Assembly (NCBI GenBank): GCA_046728115.1
Contig: JBKPDW010000541.1
Location: 1 to 6,851, forward strand
Reading direction: 5' to 3'
From: CAVSWN01 sp046728115
GTDB taxonomy: Bacteria > Acidobacteriota > Vicinamibacteria > Vicinamibacterales > CAVVIG01
DNA length: 6,851 nucleotides
A program made the position numbers and the translations under genes. The notes under the pieces were generated by a model. That model made no database searches and was not told the DNA's origin. It was given only the letters and a program-made list of their open reading frames with translations. Shown piece after piece: positions 5,488-6,851 of this stretch. Within the stretch, counting starts at the first letter, position 1. Every line of letters begins with the position of its first letter.

Positions 5488-6120
5488 CTACGGTTTGATG
5501 AAGAAGAGCGGGCCCTGCAGATCAGCGAAGTTGCTCGTGTTCAGAACCTGAATACCGGCGTTGTGCTCGCCGTTGAATGGCGTGACGTCGGTGGGGCACC
5601 CTGCATTGCTCGCATCGGTCGGTGAGTTGAACCAGAGGCCCAGATGATATGTATGGATTGGATTCGTCGTGGGATTCAACTGGGCGTCGGGAAACGCGTT
5701 GTTGTGCACGAACGGCGCAGCCACGGACGGCGCCTGAGCAACGATGAAGGTTTCCTCGTTGAAGCGCCCGATGAAGCGCCCATGGCCTTCGCCATCGTCG
5801 TCGGTCTCGATGTCGCCCTGATACCAGGCCAGACCGAACGGCGCGCCGGGCTTCTGAATGACGAAGAAGTCGAACTCCGTATTCGGCGGAAGGCCCGACA
5901 CATTCACGTCCATGACCTCGACCGGCCCGCCGGGCTTGATTTTCACGTCCGCAGTGGCGGATTGCAGACAGCCCGAATTGACGAGCTTGGCTCCACGCAT
6001 CATGGAGAACTCGAATTTCTTATCGTCCTTCTTATCTTTGGGGGCCGCCCGCATGGCCGCCTGACCTATAAGAAGAGTTGATGCAACAACTGTCGTGGCG
6101 ATCGACGTAGCGAACTTCAT
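5488..6120 (-). CDS. Secreted protein of unknown function
   Basis: A 210-residue protein starting at the ATG 6118-6120, with GAGGAG five bases upstream (6126-6131), the strongest ribosome-binding site in the window. Residues 1-26 (MKFATSIATTVVASTLLIGQ, then AAMRAA) form a signal peptide, followed by a charged stretch KDKKDDKKFEF. The rest alternates predicted strands and turns: VEVMDVNVSGLPPNTEFDFF (68-87), FGLAWYQGDIETDDDGEGHG (95-114), FIGRFNEETFIVAQ (116-129) and THTYHL-type strands near 155-164. Cys51 and Cys175 are the only cysteines and could form a disulfide in the periplasm or outside the cell. The look is of a beta-sandwich; the DDDGEG loop could bind a cation. I do not recognise a named family, and no catalytic motif stands out. 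It is a single-gene unit with a 3' hairpin. Confidence 0.75.
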   Translation of the reverse strand: MKFATSIATTVVASTLLIGQAAMRAAPKDKKDDKKFEFSMMRGAKLVNSGCLQSATADVKIKPGGPVEVMDVNVSGLPPNTEFDFFVIQKPGAPFGLAWYQGDIETDDDGEGHGRFIGRFNEETFIVAQAPSVAAPFVHNNAFPDAQLNPTTNPIHTYHLGLWFNSPTDASNAGCPTDVTPFNGEHNAGIQVLNTSNFADLQGPLFFIKP

Positions 6121-6208
6121 GCTGTCTCCTCTCGTTGAAGCGATCGCGGAAACCTGATTGATCTCCGGCGACGCCTACCAAGATAGGGCTGGCAGACCAC
6201 AAAATCCT

Positions 6209-6430
6209 TCAGGAACGGTTAGAGATGGCGGCCAATTGGTTAGCGTTTGGTAAAACCGGCCGAACACCATGAGCGGAAAGAGCGTATGCGCGGGTTTTCG
6301 CGTCCGACCTGTGCTCGCGCACGAGGCGGCCGATCGCCTCGGGATCGAAGAGGCCGCGACGCGGGATGCGAGCATCAAGGCGACCGAAAACGACATCCTT
6401 GCGTTGAACCGTGGTCTCCCCCTTGTCGGC
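6209..6430 (-). pseudogene. Probable fragment of an asparagine-synthase-like C-terminus
   Basis: The minus-strand frame ending at TGA 6209-6211 contains ARIPRRGLFDPEAIGRLV followed by REHRSD. This closely recalls the RGLFDPxAVxxLVxEH segment near the C-terminus of glutamine-dependent asparagine synthases. In those proteins the next block is a helix of the type LWxLLxFExWxRxF. A matching block, TLFPLMVFGRFYQTLTNW, is present at 6241-6285 in the adjacent minus-strand frame. One frameshift around 6270-6300 would join the two. An in-frame TAA at 6431-6433 closes the upstream end, and no glutaminase or ATP-binding part is visible. It is therefore a short broken remnant. The family assignment rests on memory of a short motif and could be wrong. 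Confidence 0.38.
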
Positions 6431-6641
6431 TTAGCCCGGCGGCCTTTGGGAGCCCCAGATTTTTCGACCCTGGTTGTCTTGACGCGGATGACGAGGATTG
6501 CCGACGAAATCTTGTCGAGTACGCCTCGGTGCAGGACCCCGTCGATCAGCGACAGAACGCCGGCGCCCCGATCGTTTTTCGGCTCAATCGTGTATGTCAC
6601 TGCGTCTCTGTGAGAGCGTGCGCGCGCGGATTTCTCGTCGT

Positions 6642-6653
6642 CGTGTCGACACG
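6642..6653. promoter_or_regulatory. 12-bp perfect palindrome CGTGTCGACACG
   Basis: The 12 bases equal their own reverse complement. The site lies about 90 bp before the possible start at 6740 and 32 bp before the phased repeats. It may be part of the same control region; there is no independent support. Confidence 0.22.
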
Positions 6654-6684
6654 GACGCTTTGACTCCGGTCTCCGTTGCGCAAT

Positions 6685-6725
6685 AATCAGCGCCGTACGG
6701 CGCTAATCGGCGCTCAATCGGCGCT
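6685..6725. repeat. Phased AATCRGCGCY repeats around a 16-bp palindrome
   Basis: AATCAGCGCC (6685), AATCGGCGCT (6705) and AATCGGCGCT (6716) are direct repeats spaced 20 and 11 bp apart, close to two turns and one turn of the DNA helix. The first overlaps the perfect palindrome AGCGCCGTACGGCGCT (6689-6704). The array ends one base before the GAGGGGG that could serve as ribosome-binding site for the frame at 6740. The spacing on one helix face fits an operator bound cooperatively by a regulator. Confidence 0.5.
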
Positions 6726-6739
6726 GAGGGGGACAGCAG

Positions 6740-6851
6740 GTGTCTGAGAAGGAACGTTGCTCTCATCGAGAGGCCACTAGTCCGGCGATCGTCCCGGCTG
6801 CCGATTTCCGAAACGGAACGCGAGCGGATTTATTCAGGAAACGCGATTTCA
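6740..6851 (+). CDS. Possible 5' end of a gene running off the window
   Basis: A GTG at 6740-6742 follows AGGGGG (6727-6732) by seven bases, and the frame stays open for 37 codons to the end of the window (VSEKERCSHREATSPAIVP and onward). The visible part is charged and shows no signal peptide or recognisable motif, so no function can be proposed. Support is the good ribosome-binding site and the repeat array just upstream. The short length and the fairly A-rich end make a chance frame possible. Confidence 0.35.
   Translation, partial: MSEKERCSHREATSPAIVPAADFRNGTRADLFRKRDF

Larger units (their letters stand above)
6121..6739. other. Interval without an intact gene: remnant, palindromes and phased repeats
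   Basis: Frames of 110-140 codons are open on both strands between 6175 and 6613, but none has a ribosome-binding site plus a consistent protein-like sequence from end to end. The first part of the minus-strand frame from 6600 (TIEPKNDRGAGVLSLIDGVL and the following hydrophobic segment) looks protein-like yet turns into Arg/Pro-rich sequence after 6450. The interval holds the fragment at 6209-6430, a 12-bp palindrome CGTGTCGACACG at 6642-6653, and the array at 6685-6725. I read most of it as decayed coding DNA. Confidence 0.5.

Noticed and set aside
6181..6210. A third, diverged copy of the 41-bp repeat upstream of the 5488-6120 gene (TTGTGG, 11 bp, TATCTT on the minus strand)
   Set aside because: Only short AT-rich pieces agree; the diagnostic GTGCAC and CCGCGGATGGT blocks are missing.
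6269..6613. A 114-codon plus-strand frame (MSGKSVCAGFRVRP...)
   Set aside because: It has no Shine-Dalgarno sequence, an odd composition towards its end, and it overlaps the more protein-like minus-strand fragment.

Overview
This is a high-GC bacterial chromosome segment. It has a partial sugar-acid dehydratase gene at the left edge, four complete genes of ordinary type, one complete secreted orphan gene, and several stretches of decayed genes and structured non-coding DNA. The lineage cannot be fixed from the sequence. Strongly G/C-ending codons, the number of small secreted proteins of unknown function, and the TPDG-x-PDL secreted family (in my experience very common in soil Acidobacteriota) suggest an acidobacterium or a similar soil bacterium; this is inference.

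Layout. Bases 1-1068 (+) encode the C-terminal 355 residues of an enolase-superfamily enzyme with the D-x-H / E / E / H / E active-site pattern of galactonate-type dehydratases. It converges on a 90-residue dimeric alpha/beta-barrel protein (1084-1356, -). Bases 1357-1709 are non-coding and hold one copy of a 41-bp repeat plus two palindromes. Bases 1710-2261 look like a gene graveyard: a truncated, frameshifted member of the TPDG secreted family, hairpins, and a second orphan C-terminal reading frame. A secreted DUF4097-type beta-repeat protein (2274-3077, +) then converges, 3 bp apart, on an extended-SDR reductase (3081-4106, -).

Further right, an intact TPDG-family secreted protein (4272-5174, -) is preceded by the second copy of the 41-bp repeat. 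A long hairpin (5414-5464) lies just past the stop codon of another secreted protein of unknown function (5488-6120, -). The last 730 bases hold no convincing intact gene. They contain a probable fragment of an asparagine-synthase-like C-terminus, a 16-bp palindrome with helically phased direct repeats, and a possible gene start at 6740 that runs off the window.

How the genes relate. No operon or defence system is visible. Neighbouring genes mostly converge or are separated by 150-350 bp, so each is probably transcribed alone. Three intact products carry N-terminal export signals, which points to an envelope or secreted theme without a shared pathway. The observation most worth following is the 41-bp repeat (36 of 41 identical) placed about 100-125 bp upstream of two unrelated leftward genes.
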